The translations under genes were made by a program, and so were the position numbers. The notes beneath the pieces were generated by a model. The model did no database searches. It was not told where the DNA came from and worked only from the letters and a program-made list of their open reading frames with translations. This document shows, piece after piece, positions 60,101 through 64,000 of a stretch of 64,000 nt of DNA (position 1 is the first letter of the stretch; every line of letters starts with the position of its first letter). The stretch is from Ananas comosus (lineage: Eukaryota; Streptophyta; Magnoliopsida; Poales; Bromeliaceae). The stretch spans positions 220,220-284,219 of the forward strand of contig NC_033622.1 of the NCBI RefSeq assembly GCF_001540865.1, read 5' to 3'.

Positions 60101-60660
60101 ATAGGATATCCCTGATTCTCGATCGAAGAGAACGGGTTCCAAAAGAAATCCCATTGCGAGTCTTGAGGCGAAGGCGGAGGGTACCTCGCCCTATCATCAT
60201 AGTCCATTGTGAAGAACGATGAAGAATTGTTCATCGGCGAACCCAAAAAACCGTCCATTCCATAGTAATTTCCCGTAGGGTAATAAGAGTTAATCCTTAT
60301 AGTTTCTGTCGGCGGAGGCCGTTCTTCAACAGAAACCGATGAATTCGCGCTTGACTTTAAATACTTTGAGATGTGAAAATTTCTCTTCTCAGACAAATTC
60401 GAAGGGATTTTATCGATGTCGTGGCTCAATCTTTTCACAGGAGTTATGTACGAGTCCAAGAAGAGGAAATCATGGTGATCATCGTCGCATTCGACGAACT
60501 TGTTGAGGGCCATCGATACTCGTTTAAGCGACTGGAGGTAAGAGATGTGGTTGGAGGCGAATCGAATTCTTTGCTCGACCGCCTGTTTGATGAAATTTTT
60601 CCGATCTCTGCAGAGCCGGACAGCTTCTTCATCTTCTAGCCGTGAAGCGGAACATCCCAT
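57179..60660 (-). CDS. DUF630/DUF632 protein (APSR1/NRG2-type), frame broken at an N
   Basis: Exons in transcript order: 60660-59568, 59100-58892, 58485-58262, 57778-57179, about 707 residues. The family includes Arabidopsis NRG2 (nitrate signalling) and APSR1 (root growth, phosphate response). The protein opens MGCSASRLEDEEAV, with Gly2 and Cys3 suited to N-myristoylation and palmitoylation, then KNFIKQAVEQRIRFASNH (DUF630). A long acidic Glu/Gln tract lies near residues 205-240. DUF632 runs from about 320 onward (CDAAHEVSVMLEASRAQYSS, TLDRLYVWERKLYEEVK, YEKKLKQLRSLDANGGE). In the last exon the N at 57378 splits the frame: upstream reads LDFFAAGIGSIA, downstream the family-like end …ALLKRCAGVADS-stop is one frame over. 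Replacing the N by two bases would restore one frame, so the break is probably an assembly gap and not a real mutation. Confidence 0.9.
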
Positions 60661-61766
60661 CTCTTCGAAGGCCTCTTAAGAATGCTTCATACTTCAGATC
60701 AGAGCAAGCCAGTTGGAGGATTCAGTAAGTACTCTTTATAGAGAAGTTAATACTCAGATTTTAATCTATATGCAGGTAATATGATAAGGAGTTTCAGAAA
60801 AACAAGAGTAGTTTAATGTTGAAGATGCTAAATGAAACAAAAATAATGTTATAATCTAAAGATTGAGAAGAGAAATTCTAGAAGTAAAATAAAGAAATAT
60901 TATGTCAGAGCTAGGAACACATAAAAGATACAAGAGATAAACAAGAAGACCATAATTTACTAATATTACGTCAGAGCTAGGAGCACATCAAAAGTAGAAC
61001 ATGGTGAATATCAAAGGGAAGTTAAATGAAACCATCTACACAAAATTAAATGAAAAAGTGGAAAAGGAAGCATTTGATGCTTAAAAAAAAAAAAAAAAAA
61101 AGGAAGATCTAATCACATGCTAAGTTACAGTTTTGAACTGTAGAGAAACTTACAAAAAAAAAAAAAAAAAAGGAGAAAAAAAAGAGGAAAAGCTAGATAG
61201 TTATGTACCTTTCTTAATACTCCTTGAATCAAAACAGAGATAGCTTCAAATAAACACTAAAACAAGCCCCAAAAACATTTTACTGATGAAAAGAAGCTTC
61301 TTTGAGAAGAACATATCATTCTAATGCATCAATGAACCATCTTTAGGTTGAAAAAACAAGGACATAATTTTTTTTAAAAAAAAAAATAAGCATCAAGAAA
61401 AATGAAGGGCTCAACCACTTAATTGAGTTTAAAAGAAGGAAAAATAAAAGAAAAAAAAGAAGCTGATAGCATTGGAATGCTGAATTGTACTGTTAATGAC
61501 TTTAAAGTGGAAGAAGCAAAACAGGACAAAATTACAGAGACACTAAACAGTAACAAAATAAAATAAAATCAAAATAAAACCATTAAATTAAATTGGAATT
61601 AAAAAAAAGGGGAACATACACACTTTATAGTCTCATGGTTGAGACAAATATATTAAAAAAATCAGGGAAAAAAATCCAATTTTGGTTGTAATAAGATTAC
61701 AACAATACCTGGGTTGTGAAAGAAGAGATTGATGAGAGAGAAATTGATGAGATAGAGAGAGAAAGG

Positions 61767-61803
<37 letters not shown>

Positions 61804-64000
61804 AAGAGCTTACACTACTGTGGCAGAGAGAGAGTGAGATCTAGGAGTGGGGGCAACGGTCAAAACGAGTTGAAAGGAGAAATTCCAGCTCAGGAGAAAA
61901 AAGGAGAGCACGGGAGGGGAGTGAGGAGAGTGTGGGTTATCTCAAACTATGCCCCTGGACTTGAAGGAAATCACAGGAATGCCCCTCCCCCTCTTCCTAT
62001 TTATTAGTTACCAATGTGAGTCCACGCACATAGCCGTTGCATTTTGTAGCGTCGATTCTAATCGTACGGCTGAGAAAAGTCACATATTGAAGAGGATGAA
62101 ATCTCGGCCGTATATTTGGAACAGTAAGTAATACTGTACGAGGATTAAAGCGTGCGAAGAGAACTGATGCCTTTCTTGGGAATTAATTGTACGTTACAGC
62201 ACGTCTTTTGCTTTTTTCCACAAATGCCCCTCCGTGTGCTCCTCACCATAGTCCTAGCCCAGGGGTAGATTCGGGATTTTCCTGTTTCAAAATTTAAACC
62301 TCATTTAAGGATGTTTTTAATGGGTTTTTTAGTAGAGGATTTGGGAGAGATTTTTTTTTTTCATTTTTGGGTGAAATTAACAAAATGCACCCCGGAAAAG
62401 GTGCGCCTTTGAAAGGGATGCAAAGTGAGGCAACAAGGCATGGGAATTTTCAAAAAGATAAAGTGGTGGAAAGCAAAAGTGGGTAATAAAAAAAAAAAAG
62501 AAAAAGATTCTCGTGTCCATCTATAAAAAAGCTATGTTTGGTGCCTTTAATTAGGGGAGGGGGGGTTCCTTGTTAAGAATTATATACCAATTTTGGACTT
62601 ATTTGCAAAAAAGCCCCTTGTTATTGATCTTTCCTAGTTTTGCCTAATAATGAACGCATTTAAGCAAGTTTATATTTAGCATCATTAGGTGGGAATTCCG
62701 ATGCAAACCCGCTCTAATTTATCGGATTCGGATCCCAAGAACCATCCCTCCATCCCAAAAAAGAAACCCAAAAAAAAAAATTCTTAATTACCCCAATGCT
62801 TTGGATTTTCTTAAAAAAATGTGCACATTCTTAGGTTTAGCGTAAGTGATAATCTATTAGATTTGGATTGAATGATCCAATAACTAAACGTTATTTTTCA
62901 ATATCTTAGTCTCTTTTCTTTTTTATTTTTTATTTTAGGTCGCAAATCATATTCATATCCATACAAGAGTTTGTTTACCTTTTTGAAGTTTACTAATCAA
63001 GGGCCCATCTCAATAACTATTAGCGAGTTAAAGATGAGCAAAATTGTTTTCCATTTCTCGATTTGTTTCGTTCTATCACAATTACTGAAAAATGGTGAAT
63101 AATTGGACAAAATATTAAGCCAAAAAAGAAATTCATGAATAAGTCACCCCCACTTTTTCTCAAATTTTCATAAAGAAAAGGGCCATGGTCCCCATCATTG
63201 ACACATCACAACACAAAATTATGAAATTATTGTTTATACCCGGTCCACGACGTCAGCTATGCATCGCAATCTCATCTCCCTTTATCTCATCTCCACTTTC
63301 AATTTTATTTGAAAAATACATAATTTGGTGAAATACGTTTAATGTCTAGTGTGGCGCACAACTGATGTGGTGCGCCGGGTGCGCGCAAAAGTTCTCCTTC
63401 CATAGGATGCCACTACATAAAAAGGGTATTATTATGTACTATACATATACTATTCACCTCTAGTTAGATCCATACCACACTGAAAAAAAAAAAAAAAAAA
63501 AAAATCGCAACCATGTCTTAATTTTAGGACACACGAAGAATCTTATCTTGTTGTTACCATTGATGGTAGGGATATGCACATCCAAACGTAATTAAGGCAC
63601 ACACAGAGCACATGTGAATCTATTGTGCAAAACTACAAGGTTAGTACATACACCCATCGACAAAATAAAATGAATTGGTTCTGTACGGAACGTAGAAGCT
63701 ACTATATTTTGTTGGGATTATATAAACTAGCGAGTGGCCCATTAGAGAGGGTCCAATGTTTGTACATGGGATTTAGCTGGTGTTCATATTACAAACAAAG
63801 TTCTTTTTGTTTGCTTACAAAAGTGGTACAAAGGGGGGCAATAAACAAATATGACAGTTCTTGGCCCACCCTTATGGTAACTAAATATGCTGTTCTCTTA
63901 TTTATTTAATAAATAGAGATTTAATTTAAAAAAAAAAGTAGGCTTTACAAAGTTACACATGTCTCAATCGATCGTTAAGAGTATAATAAAGTTATAGTAG
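60661..64000. other. DUF630/632 gene leader and AT-rich spacer to window end
   Basis: A minus-strand donor CAACCCAG/GTATTG near 61708 and an acceptor expected near 60.7 kb suggest a 5' UTR intron. The presumed first exon carries a GA microsatellite (61769-61800). From about 61920 to 64000 the DNA is AT-rich and non-coding, with A runs (62487-62500, 63483-63504) and no recognised gene or transposon termini. Confidence 0.6.
61769..61800 (+). repeat. (AG)n microsatellite in the presumed DUF630/632 leader
   Basis: A 32-bp AG run (CT on the transcribed strand) lies about 1.1 kb upstream of the ATG, close to the proposed non-coding first exon. Confidence 0.85.

Overview
The window is nuclear DNA from a flowering plant. 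It contains split genes with GT-AG introns, AT-rich intergenic DNA, TRIM, hAT, MULE, SINE and LINE remnants, and plant-specific genes such as ribosomal protein P3. The very GC-rich 5' ends of the SF3B1 and EXO70 genes point to a commelinid monocot. Pineapple or a relative would fit, but this is inference from composition and protein resemblance. I see no CRISPR array, operon, virus or gene cluster, and no tRNA, rRNA or snoRNA gene that I can support.

Layout, left to right. (1) 1-14192, minus strand: a 17-exon SEN1/UPF1-type RNA helicase gene whose 3' end lies beyond the left edge. Its introns hold a TRIM retrotransposon and three related hAT-type MITEs. (2) 14193-18383: AT-rich intergenic DNA with two assembly-like duplications at single-N positions. 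(3) 18384-19956, plus: acidic ribosomal protein P3. (4) 21434-25273, plus: intronless SF3B1, the core U2 snRNP splicing factor. (5) 28306-30592, plus: two-exon EXO70. (6) 30.6-36.7 kb: repeat-rich spacer with a 1.76-kb near-identical direct duplication at an N, each copy carrying the same MULE-like MITE. (7) 36739-44974, plus: an 18-exon gene fusing an ABC1/UbiB kinase to a beta-lactamase-like domain. (8) 45-48 kb: microsatellite, a 422-nt T tract and a LINE remnant. (9) 48017-54471, minus: a 9-exon Pumilio RNA-binding protein with eight readable PUF repeats. (10) 54.5-57.2 kb: spacer with a complete tRNA-derived SINE. (11) 57179-60660, minus: DUF630/DUF632 (APSR1/NRG2-type) membrane-associated protein, with an N that breaks the reading frame. 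(12) 60.7-64 kb: 5' leader and AT-rich spacer.

Exon models for all split genes were built by joining GT-AG sites. Codon phase closes at every junction, except across the N in the DUF630/632 gene. The genes serve unrelated housekeeping roles: RNA helicase, translation, splicing, exocytosis, a quinone/lipid-associated kinase, mRNA control, and nutrient or growth signalling. They do not form a pathway.

Most of what deserves a second look is genome structure. The five single Ns mark suspect joins. In three the flanks are duplicated at kilobase scale, in one an empty and a filled MITE site appear to be spliced together, and in one a reading frame is broken. A tRNA-derived SINE also seems to share its 3' tail with a LINE remnant 9 kb away. 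I found no clear sign of a wholly new biological system.
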